A stretch of DNA of 64,000 nucleotides from NCBI GenBank assembly GCA_958450365.1, contig CAUEEP010000909.1, positions 199,501 to 263,500 on the forward strand, in the 5' to 3' direction. Positions 32,269 to 41,823 of the stretch are shown here, piece by piece. Each line of letters starts with the position of its first letter. Within the stretch, counting starts at the first letter, position 1. The stretch comes from Mesorhabditis belari (taxonomy: Eukaryota > Nematoda > Chromadorea > Rhabditida > Rhabditidae). Position numbers and translations under genes: made by a program. The notes below the pieces were generated by a model. It had not been told where the DNA came from, searched no databases, and saw only the letters and a program-made list of their open reading frames with translations.

Positions 32269-33008
32269 TCAAATCCTAGGTATTCCTTCCGGAAAAGTAA
32301 TCACAAAATGCAATTTAATTCGAAACATAAAAAGAAGCCAATTGAAGATCGTCAAAAAGGTCATGAAAATTGCTGAAAAGAAAAAGAATTCGGAGTTTGA
32401 AGTGATTGATGAAGATGCTTGATCTAGCCAAGTCCAGAATTGACCAATCTGGAGATTTTCATTCAAATTTTTTCATTAAAACTCACCAAGAAAACAGGAT
32501 AAACATAACAAAGGGAAAGATTGTTTCTTTTGAATCCGATCCAAGTGAAGAAAATAGCGAATAAATGCATCACCAAACCGGTGATTGTACTTCTGAAAAG
32601 GGAAATCAATAGGAAATAATGGCTTTCTAAGGATAAGGAAACAAATAAGGAAGGCTTTTCCCTTACGCATAAACATAGATTAAAGCTGTCAAGGGGAATA
32701 TCAATTGCTTGTTGTTCATCTCCATCAAGACAATTTTTGCTTTTTTCGGCTGGAGTCTTATGTTTGTCCCTAAACCGGACTTGGATTGAAATGGATCTTT
32801 GGTGGATTGTTGATACAAATTGCCTCCAAACTCACCTTTCATATGCATTTTGATATGCTAAACATAGCTGAACGACAATAATGAATTGACCAGAGTAGTG
32901 GAGAACGAGGAAAAGATACGAGAAATACTGAAATTTGAAGCTTTTCTTCTTTTTCTTAATCCTCACCTCAATTCTTTTTGTTGATTTCCGTGAAAGCGTT
33001 AGACCCAT
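32269..33008 (-). CDS. Four-TM protein of a tandem family, member 2
   Basis: The start MGLTLSRKSTKRIE (33008) parallels member 1. TM1 exon YFSYLFLVLHYSGQFIIVVQ is followed by an exon with a basic/polar stretch and MNNKQLIFPLTALIYVYA (TM2). Next come TITGLVMHLFAIFFTWIGFK then RNNLSLCYVYPVFL, and a final exon WTWLDQASSSITSNSEFFFF with TM4, ending FVITFPEGIPRI. It is closest to member 1 in the last exon (SNSEFFFFS/ANSEIFFIS and FxEGIPR/FPNGHPR). Function unknown; localisation membrane by inference. Confidence 0.7.
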
Positions 33009-33343
33009 CAGTAAAATAATCAATGTTTGAGAGCATTAAGTCTTTTCTCTATCACAAAAAGATTGAGTGTTAATCCTTTTCAAATAAAGAATCGATTCCA
33101 AAGATCTTTTCCGGTAATCACGTCAGATTTCAATTTTAGAATGATCTATTCATCTATTGATCTAATCTATTGATTGTCTTCTTTTGATTATTCATTGATA
33201 TCTATTATTTATTGATTTTGTGATTTTTTTTAGTTCCAAACATTTATTTACAGTTAATACCGTTACATACAAGTCTTTGAGCTATTCAATATTTCAATCG
33301 CATTTTGTTCCTCATTAATTTGATCTTTAGATGCTAATCAATA

Positions 33344-34182
33344 TCACACAACTTCTTTACTAACACTATAAACTGGAACGTGAGACATTTTAGGGACTTT
33401 CATTAAATGAGATGGATAAAAATCGGGAACCAGTCGAAGATATGTTCTTTTTGCCCTCCACAACCAAATACTAAAGGTACAAAATGTGAGTATGACCATG
33501 CCGAATCCCATCCAGAAAAAGCTGTTTATTTGCATTGAAAGACCGCTTGAACCCATATCGAACCATGCGAGGAATTGGGTTGACTAAACAGGAGAAGATT
33601 TGCATTTGTAACAAGTTTATAACTTAAAACTTGTAACTAGAAAACAATCCAACTCACCAAGTAGATCAAGTAAGCATACGAAAGTAATCGAATTCTCCTC
33701 CTAAATCCAATTATCGTCAAAACCATTGTTGTAATGTAAAGAAGAATCCCAGCTATGACCATACTAAACTGAAATTTGATAAAGGTTAAAAAAGGATAAC
33801 GAACGCATAAGATCCAATGAGAAGACCGATTGAGACATGAAGTGATCCCCTTTTGACACTTCCCCCTGAACCATTTCCACTATCGGGACTGAAATGAGAC
33901 TTCTTCAATAGATATAGTAACTGTCTCACTGTGCTAGAAATAGTAACTGTTTGCAAATGCTCAAAGTACAACCAGTTTCCCGCACTTACTCCTTAATATA
34001 TTGATATCCTCGATAATATTCAACTCCCATCACCACATCGCCTATCACTTGACTAATGAAATGAAGAAAAGTCAACGAATAACACGCTATCTAAAATATT
34101 CACTCCTTACTTGACTTCTAGAAAGAACTCAACTCACTGAAATTGCGGTATCCTTTGAAATATAAAAGCTTGTTGGAAACAT
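33344..34182 (-). CDS. Four-TM protein of a tandem family, member 3
   Basis: MFPTSFYISKDTAIS is followed by a TM1 exon YSLTFLHFISQVIGDVVMGV then EYYRGYQYIKE. A glycine/serine-rich linker exon (PDSGNGSGGSVKRGS) with TM2 HVSIGLLIGSYA comes next, then IAGILLYITTMVLTIIGFRR then RIRLLSYAYLIYL. The last exon has FLAWFDMGSSGLSMQINSFF, TM4 and WRAKRTYLRLVPDFYPSH. The C-terminal tail is longer than in the other members (to YSVSKEVV). Confidence 0.7.
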
Positions 34183-34515
34183 TTTTGAACTTGCAAGAAT
34201 GAAAAGTCAAGTCAAATTTAGAGATCAATCTTTGTCTAAAAATTTTTGACCCGAATTTCGTGATGAAAGCCTATTATCAGAGGAAAAGCGGGCGTCAAGT
34301 TCTGAGCTTTTTGATTAGAAAAGAGGATTTATTTTGAAATGAAGACGTAAATAGAGATTTGATCGATTTAAGGCCTCATCTTGGAAATGAAATCATATTG
34401 TATTTTTGTAGTTGGGTAGGTTAAGTACAGTAGTTTGCTAATTGTGAATCTTCAAGTTTATTCAAGCACCCATAATGATCTTGAGGGAAAACAAGACGAA
34501 AAGTAAGTTGGATTA

Positions 34516-35255
34516 TCAAGCTGAATAAGCAAATTGTGGATATTGTGGATCGGGAAACATTGGGACGAAGATTCGTTTTGCTCTCCAGAACATGACAATG
34601 AATAGGACAGCAGAACTCATCAAAAGGAAGGCGCCAACCCAAAAGAATTCAGAGACTTGCATGAAGATCCCATTGGCAGCTGTATTGAACCACATCATGA
34701 ATTGAGAGATCTGAAAAGTTTCCTTCGTTCCGTTTATCAAGTTCCGTTCATCAATAGATGCCATCAGATCATTAGAGACTCACCAAATATACGTGATACG
34801 CGTAACCCATTGCTCGAATTCTTCGCCGAAAGCCAATTATCGTAAAGATAAGTGCCAGAATGTGAAGAATCAAGGAAAGAACTGTTAAGCTGAAATCTAA
34901 TGTTTATCCATCACTGCTTTTTTAACTCACCCGCACATAGCAATAACAAGAGATAGTGAAGCATGAAAGGCTTGCATTGGAGAACTCCCATCATCTTGTG
35001 GTCTGAAAACTTGCAATTCTTTCATTTCTAAATAGTGAAACAACCCGCTTTTTGCCTTCCCTGCAATAATTGTTTGTTTAAATAGCAATGTAGCAGCTAA
35101 TGTCTGTGCACTGAAGTTGATCACAACAAGCAAGTATGAGAAAAACTGAAAGAGCGCTAAAATCGTTTGAACAAATTGTTTCAACTCAATAGAGCTCTAA
35201 AATCGTTTCAACGACTTACAGCTAACAATTGATCATTAGAAGCACGGAAATTCAT
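34516..35255 (-). CDS. Four-TM protein of a tandem family, member 4
   Basis: MNFRASNDQLLA (ATG at 35255) precedes TM1 FFSYLLVVINFSAQTLAATL. The loop exon contains FHYLEMKELQVFRPQDDG and TM2 AFHASLSLVIAMC. It is followed by LILHILALIFTIIGFRRRIR then AMGYAYHVYL. The final exon is ISQFMMWFNTAANGIFMQVS then TM4 and WRAKRIFVPMFPDPQYPQF. It is most similar to member 5 at both ends. Confidence 0.7.
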
Positions 35256-35591
35256 TAGCTAAGAAGTATTTTGAAAATCGCTTTCACCTTGTTATCAGTG
35301 AATTCAAATGAAAGCGTTTTAAGCATTGATTTCAAAACTCCGTCTTAGATCCTGATCTTGCTTTCAGTCTTATTTGGTTAAAATTCTTGGATTTTATTTG
35401 ATTTGATTAACGCCAAGGACACAAAAGAAAGTTAGTTTGACAATGTTTATTACCCGTAATCGTTTACATCAAATACAAAAGGTTTGAGATCAAAAGTAAC
35501 GGGAAAATAATACATATACAAATGAATACGACAATACAAATGGTTATTATTACAGTTGGCATTCATTTGATATCAATCGTGCTACAAATGG

Positions 35592-36837
35592 TCACATAAA
35601 TGGAAAACGAGGTCGTTGAGGATCAGGAAAAAGTGGAATGAATGTTCTCATCGCTCGCCAATACCAGAAAAAAAATGAAAGAATTGACGTGATCAAAGTG
35701 AGTGAACCACCCCAGAAAAAGGTGGGGATCTTTAGGAAGACTCCGTTTGTCGTAATGTCAAACCACATCATGAATTGGAAAGTCTGTAAAAGAATATATA
35801 TGTCGTAGCCGATTATAAATGAAATTTTTTGGCAAATCTTTCTAGTAGAGCAACCCTTTAATGTATGAGAACAATATTATATCATCCTGTAGCGAATTAA
35901 ATTCTGCGTCGATTGGTATCAAATTTGTGAGTTTAGGTTAAAAATTACCGGCGCTACAACGTTTCATTCAAAATCGGCGGGACCCCCGTAGCCGATTATG
36001 AATTTCAGCCGATTATGAATGAGTGGGTCTAGGAGCGTCCAACCATCAAGTACTTGGTATCATTTAACGCAGAATCATTAATAATTATGTTAAATTTTTT
36101 AAATTAGAAAGATTTGATAAAAAGAAAAAAAATTAGAGCAAAAAAACTGTTTGTTCAAGAGGAAACTTTGAGGACCCATAATTTTTTTTCTTTTTATCCA
36201 ATCTTTCTAATTTTAAAAATTTAACATAATTATTAATGATTCTGCGTTAAATGATACCAAATACTTGATGGTTGGACGCTCCTAGACCCACTCATTCATA
36301 ATCGGCTACGACATATACACTTGGATTCTCATCCAAAAAGGTGGGAATCTTTAGGGAATACTTTTCTCACCAAAAATATAAAGTAACAATAAGCCATTGA
36401 TCGTACTCGACGACGAAAACCAAGAATGGTAAGCACGATTGATATCAAATGAATGCCAATTGTAATAAGAGCCATTCTAAAGCACTCATTTCAATCGATT
36501 TTTTCTCTTCACTTACCCCCACATTGTCATTAACAAGGCTAATGGTACATGTAGATAAAAATCTTCTTCTGCTTGATCTTCATCTGTTTCTTTTGTTTCC
36601 TTTTCTTCTGCTTCTTCACGAGATCTAGCATTCTCCAAAATAATATAATGCCTTTAATCCAAACTTCATCATTGACCGAAACTCCAGCGATTGTCTGACC
36701 ATGCAAATACTAATAAACACTTGTCCACAAAAAGTACATCCCATCAAAATATAGGAACATATCTGAAGTTTGTTGCTTATTTTCTTTACAAATTCACTTA
36801 CCACCAATAATCGATCAGTGGATAGATTGAAATTCAT
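35592..36837 (-). CDS. Four-TM protein of a tandem family, member 5
   Basis: MNFNLSTDRLLV (ATG at 36837) resembles member 4. TM1 is ICSYILMGCTFCGQVFISIC. The next exon is strikingly acidic (REEAEEKETKETDEDQAEED) before TM2 FYLHVPLALLMTMW. Then come ALITIGIHLISIVLTILGFR and RRVRSMAYCYFIFL. The last exon is FQFMMWFDITTNGVFLKIPT, TM4, and WRAMRTFIPLFPDPQRPRF. The junction between the TM1 and acidic exons is not fully resolved. The last intron contains a near-perfect hairpin element. Confidence 0.65.
35797..36317. mobile_element. Composite foldback element with near-perfect 128-base inverted arms
   Basis: Arms 36007-36134 and 36180-36307 are inverted copies differing at about three positions around a 45-base centre. 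The outer ends carry GTCGTAGCCGATTATAAATG at 35801 and its near-complement at the right. A second partial copy of AGCCGATTATGAAT lies just inside the left end, so the left side is composite. There is no coding capacity. Confidence 0.85.
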
Positions 36838-36904
36838 TTCGAATACGGGCAAATTAGGCACGAGTCGCTTGTTCACACCTCAGTTATCAGTGGACGCCCG
36901 TTTA

Positions 36905-37027
36905 TTACACTTTGGAACAAATATTTTGGGAAGCTGAAATCATTACGAGACACCAGAGGCCACGAATGATGTAATGGAGTTGCTTGAACTGGAAATTTTT
37001 AGCCAAAACAATCTTGAATCTGTCCAT
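36905..37027 (-). pseudogene. Isolated 5' fragment of a sixth four-TM family member
   Basis: MDRFKIVLAKNFQ, a TTTCCAG acceptor and FKQLHYIIRGLWCLVMISAS resemble the first two exons of members 4 and 5 (short N-terminal exon then TM1). The reading frame ends soon after and no TM2-TM4 exons remain before member 5 begins at 36837. It is likely a truncated tandem duplicate. Confidence 0.45.
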
Positions 37028-37159
37028 TTTGTATTCAATAATCCCTGACTTCAGTTTTTCTCTTGTTTCATAGACTAACCAGCGGCAGAAAAGGTTCAAA
37101 ACGCATTTCCTGGGTAGCAAATTGTCCAACTCCAAAAGCAGATCTTTTTAAATAGGGAA

Positions 37160-38055
37160 AAGTTTTGGTGAACCGAAGTTTTTCAGGCAGGAAAAGGGTA
37201 ATAGCATTATGCGAGTCGTTCAAGATGGAAAACCTCTTCAATCTATGGGAAAAGGAAAGGGAAGGGGGCCAAATGGAGGAGGGAGGGACTGCAACCAGCC
37301 GAAGAATTGCTTTCACGATTGCTTCCGATCCCATAGCTTGATCAGGTTTTTGTCTTGAGAATAGAACTAGGTAGGTCAAGCTGTGCTTTTAAGTCAAGAT
37401 GTGCTTCGTTGAGCTGCCAAAAGCATTCCAGAATAACCACATTTCATATTGACTCTCTACACTCTTTAAATTCTCTCTATCTCTTTGTAGTATCTCTTTA
37501 AATTGTAAAAGTCTAAAATAAACCCAAGTGGAACACCAAATATAGCCAAGCGTATTGTGAGAGTCTTTGTTTCTTGTTCTTGTTCTTGTTCTTGTTTTTT
37601 AAGTGTTCCCTTGGGGCGAAATTTCATCCCATTCCTTTTCTCCACCTCCACATTCTTTCATCCCAAGCCAATAAACATTTATTGAGGGTAGTTGTTTCTT
37701 CCTCTTGTTTTTTTGAATGTCAACTGTCTATTTTGATTCAAATAACATTAAAATTGTAGCTAAACGAGTATCATCCTTCATTACTACTTCCTTCATTACT
37801 ACTCGACTTACGTCATCAAGCCAACACAAGTCTCCTCACTTTTTCTCAACAAGAATCACTCCAGAATTCCTTGTCTCAATCCACCTTTTCCCATCCGTTT
37901 TCTCCATTCACTTCTCAGCATAATTACCCATCAATTTGCTCTCCTGAAAATTTGTCTTTTTGTCCATTCGGATTTTTATTCGACTTTTGGATTTTACTCA
38001 ATGTAAAGAATTTAGGAACACTCGCTTGGCCCACACGAGATAATCTCTTTCAGAA
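37160..38055. other. Intergenic region upstream of the neuropeptide gene
   Basis: Pyrimidine-rich on the plus strand, with short CTTGTT repeats near 37572-37600. Long plus-strand ORFs here (for example 37717-37923) are compositional and have no family resemblance. TCTCTTTCAG at 38044-38053, just before the ATG at 38056, is a probable spliced-leader acceptor. Confidence 0.45.
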
Positions 38056-39058
38056 ATGAGTCTTCATTATTCTTTGTGTTTCTTCATGCTATTTGTTTCA
38101 GTTTTGCAAGGTAAATTTGGTTATTTGAAAAGGTTTCACAATGGCTCTAAAGACTCAATGATTCAATGGCTTCCAAGCAAAAAATATACTTTGAACTTTC
38201 GCTGACTACTTTTAAAGTAGCCAATTTGTTTTCACTGGTCAAAGGGGCGTTGATGGGGTGACATTTCGAGAAAGAGGAAGTAAAAGTGAATAACTAAGTG
38301 TACAAATAAACAAGCCAAAAACTTAGTAGTACTAGTTTCATCTAAACCTTTAAACCTTTGAGCTTTTCCCCAATTCATGATGCCAGCCGAAGATTTCTCG
38401 ATTGAAACTCCACCTCGTCCATTCCTTGCACCCAGACACATCTTCTCCGAAAATGTTGAGTGAGTTATTAACGAAAGGAATATTTCTATTAGCCAATGAC
38501 AAATTGCTATGTACAAGAAGTAGTACAAGTACAAGAAGTGTAAGTAGACAGATATCACATCTTTAATTCAAGAGTTGCGATGACACATCACCCGCTAAGA
38601 GGAACTAGAAAGTAGGAAGAGGAATTGCAAAGAAATGTAAAGAAATCAATATCACGAGAAGTTATATTATGTCAAGTTTCGATTACTCTGATGTTTAAAG
38701 GCTTAGGATTATAGATTAGAGATGATCAAAGTACACTCTGAAGTACTCAAATGGCGATACAAATGAAAACAAGGATTGTTGCAAAAACTCAACTCTTAAC
38801 TTTGAACCTTTTGGTCAAACTTGCTGGTTCTTGAAATTTCAAGCTTAGATCAACCCCATTGATATCTTTTCTTTCAGTGATGATCGACTAAAACGAATGT
38901 TTGTTGCTCGAATCGGCAAACGCGGTTCATATGGTGGATGGGGTCTTCCAGATAAAAGGATGGCTTTTTACGCAGCGCGCATTGGAAAGCGTTCATCAGT
39001 CCGTCTTCCTTGGGATACTCACGCTTTCCGAATGCCCCCACATTTGAGATTGGCTTAA
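38056..39058 (+). CDS. CAPA/NLP-44-like neuropeptide precursor (102 aa)
   Basis: Exons 38056-38110, 38387-38459 and 38878-39058 sum to 309 bases in phase. Exon 1 is a signal peptide (MSLHYSLCFFMLFVSVLQ). Exon 3 begins after a strong TTTCTTTCAG acceptor and contains KR cleavage sites framing MFVARIGKR, then a GSYGGWGLPDKR spacer, then MAFYAARIGKR. Glycine before KR directs C-terminal amidation, giving peptides ending ARI-amide. C. elegans NLP-44 makes LYMARV-amide and AFFYTPRI-amide, which belong to the CAPA/periviscerokinin group acting on neuromedin-U-type receptors. The match in copy number and the (A/P)RI-amide ends supports orthology. Exon 2 (PPRPFLAPRHIF) sits where NLP-44 has its first PRV-amide peptide but lacks a GKR site. 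The C-terminal WDTHAFRMPPHLRLA could be a further product. Confidence 0.85.
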
Positions 39059-39293
39059 ATTTATTGCTTTGCTTTGAAAGCCTCTTCGATTTCCATCATT
39101 TCTCTATCAGCTCACCCTAAAAGTACCAAATTTACCTATGAACCTCCTATCTTTACCTTTCCAAACGTTTCTGTTGAATAAATGTGGTTAGTAAAAGTTT
39201 ATTTTAAAATCCTAAAACACTATCTACAACAAGAAACCTTCAAAATTTGTACATAAACATTTTTTGGCTGATTTGATCAAAGGACTGGTCAAA

Positions 39294-41502
39294 TCATTGA
39301 CAATATCCACAAGTGAAGGGGCAATGTTTCTTGAGGAGAGCTTTGTATGCTGGATTATCACATGAATCGGCAAAAAGAGGACAGGTTTGCTTCTGGAAAT
39401 GAATAATCTCTTATACATAAAAGAGCTGTCTCTGTCTGTCGGCGCGCACTACTCCTCCGCGCACAGTGGGTCGTCTCAAATGACTTATGGTTAGTTTGGC
39501 TTAGAATTTCATGTAATTGTGCAACATTTTTTCAATTTTAAAAAAACCAAAAGTGCTGACGCAAGCGGGAGTCGAACCCGGGTCGTGTCGGCTCGAGTCA
39601 AGTGCGCTCGCATTGTGCCATCCACGAGGTGCACCGCGCTTCAAAGAGCCATTCAAAGAGCATGACCGAGTGGTTAACGCACGTCTCTCAAAGGAACGGA
39701 AGAGGGGGGGCGGGGGTGGGCGCCGGCCATTTTTTTTTTTTTCCAAAAAAATTGTTTTTTTCTATAACTGAAATGTACAACTGACCAAATCCGTGCAATC
39801 CATTCCAATCTCTACCGAGTTTTTCTTCTCATCAAATGGCTTTCTTTCTTCTTTCAGAATTGGATTCACAATTTTTGGGGTATTCGGCCTCAATGTTGTC
39901 ATCTCCCATTTTGTGGGAGTCACCGCGTTTTCTTTACAGAATTCGCAGCTCTTCGCACAGTATGTTTCCATTAGGGATTTGTAGCCTGGAGAGATGCATT
40001 TGCCTGCAAAAGTTGGCCAATTCATTTGAAATAAACTTGCAAAGAAATGTGTTACCAGCTTCCACAAAATCCTCGCAATTTTTCAATCGATCATAGCAAA
40101 GTTCTCCGTTTGTTGTCGTGGCTGTCGGGGATCTTGTGACTAAAATTTGTAATGAATAAACTTATCGAAGTAAAATTGAGTTAAGCTTGAACTTACGTTC
40201 TTTTCAAATAGATACTTTTCAACGATACGTTATTTTCAAATCCCAAACCTTTAAACGGAGAACACTTCCCCAAACGATTCAATTTTCGGATATCCGTCTC
40301 GGAGAACTTCATATTATCACCCAAATAAACTCCAGCCTGATTTACTGATTTTAAAGCTTCTTATATCTTTTAAACCTTTTTCGGAACCATTGTCGCCAAT
40401 CGAACTTGTTTCTTTTTGTCCATTTTTCCGAAAGCATACGAATCATAATGCATTAGAGACTGCAATTGTCTCTATTTTCATAAATCCCACAGTCAGAACT
40501 ACCTTGTAATCATATTGATCGGGATAATCGACTTCTTGGGCTCGAATTTTCTCAAAGTTCGCTAAATAAAGTAAGTTAAATCTTAAATTGAAAGCAAACT
40601 CATTTGTGCGGGTATCACATTCTCATATTTCACAGTGAGATGAGTATCTCTATCAGGCCGTTGATGTTCGTGTTCAAAGCCGATTGCGTGCATCATCTAA
40701 GAAGTTTTGTTGCTGTTTTGCTTACTATAGCTTCACAAACTTCATGCCAAATAATGAAATCAGCTAAGCATTCTGGAGCAAGAGACATCAATTGACCACC
40801 GCCTGAAATGGGAACTCTGATTGGTTTCCTTCACAAGTTGGTTTGGATATGCCGGTTCTTTTATGGGTTGGGGCTCGGGAATACATGGTCGGCTAACCCG
40901 CAACCTCACCGGGCGACCTCACCTTACCGAGCGAACGCTTTGCCAATGATCTATACCGACACGTGTCGCATTGCCGCCACGATGCCTTATGCCTTAGTCA
41001 CATACCAATTCTCCCGACATATGAATAACATCCATCAAGTGGAACAATGAAAACATAATCCTTTTGATAGATTCTCTCAGAAAAGCGGAAACACGAGATT
41101 GCTTCCATTGATTTCAATGATGTTCGGATCATTTGCTTTCTGTGAATGTTTGATGAGACATCAATGAAATAATGAAAACTCACTGTGCCGAGGTGTATTG
41201 TGGTGAAATCGCAAAGGGAACCAAATTATCTTTCCAGCGATTATGCGGTGATTCTTTTCTTGAGACTCCTCTCACCAAAAGACTTCCATTTTCGATGTAA
41301 CGAGAAAGTTGCTGAGGGGTTAACACTAAAGATATTATACTAATCACCGCTACAAAGTATATATTTTCATTCTTAACGTACTATCCGAATACTCACACAT
41401 ATCCCCAAACATTGCCCCATTTCGATCATGTCTTTCATTGATCTCCCATGATTGTAAAGAAAAGTTAAATCCAAATAAAAAAATAACAACAAAATGAACA
41501 TA
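39294..41502 (-). CDS. Astacin metalloprotease with two ShKT domains (NAS family)
   Basis: The pro-segment gives [20 protein letters not shown] then AISPQYTSA (astacin N-terminus), and [20 protein letters not shown] and [11 protein letters not shown] follow. The zinc site is split by an intron and spliced as [19 protein letters not shown], with all three histidines and the catalytic glutamate present. The Met-turn follows as [11 protein letters not shown], and the domain ends [17 protein letters not shown]. After a linker come ShKT 1 ([15 protein letters not shown], then [19 protein letters not shown] and EFC) and ShKT 2 (DCTDL, then [20 protein letters not shown] and HCPFTCGYC, stop 39294-39296). 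This resembles the ShK-containing NAS subgroup of C. elegans. It is probably secreted, acting on cuticle or other matrix. The signal-peptide exon (ATG at 41500-41502) needs one extra T in a T7 run to join the pro-region. One intron holds tRNA-derived debris. Confidence 0.82.
39555..39690. repeat. tRNA-derived (SINE-like) sequence in an astacin intron
   Basis: On the minus strand, 39555-39635 has a B-box GGGTTCGACTCCC and an A-box-like GGATGGCACAATGCGAGCGC, but the acceptor stem ends do not pair. On the plus strand, 39661-39688 (GACCGAGTGGTTAACGC then ACGTCTC) is the 5' half of a Ser/Leu-type tRNA. A G-rich stretch (GGGGGGGCGGGGGTGGG) and a T11 run follow. The two tRNA-like pieces are in opposite orientation. 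Confidence 0.55.
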
Positions 41503-41509
41503 ATCTGAT

Positions 41510-41823
41510 TAACGTGATTGTAATGATGCAATTAGATGGATTTATTTTGTTTTCCGGATGGCTATTTATGGGGGAAAAGCTTGATGGGATCACTGTTCAA
41601 ACAGAATATCAAATCGAGCATTCAATCGACATTTCATTGTCCTCTTTTTCATTCGTTTCAGAAAAGAATTAGAAAAGGATTGCAGAAAAGGATGAAAAGG
41701 ATACTTCAGGGAATCCCGGAACAATTTCGATGGACATTGAAAAAAGAAATCACAAAAACTAGGAATATAAAAAAGGAAGAAAATGGTTTCAGATACAATG
41801 TTTATTGAATTCCCGTTAAACTT
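41510..41823. other. Short spacer between the astacin start and receptor copy B; no gene recognised
   Basis: A 90-codon plus-strand ORF (41536-41808) is lysine/arginine-rich with no domain and no splice context. I read it as chance. Confidence 0.4.

Noticed and set aside
39555..39635. A functional tRNA gene on the minus strand
   Set aside because: A good B-box and partial A-box, but the 5' and 3' acceptor strands do not pair and the anticodon stem is poor.
39501..39784. Overlapping ORFs on both strands around 39500-39780
   Set aside because: They arise from GC-rich tRNA-derived debris and G/T runs within an astacin intron; no domain.
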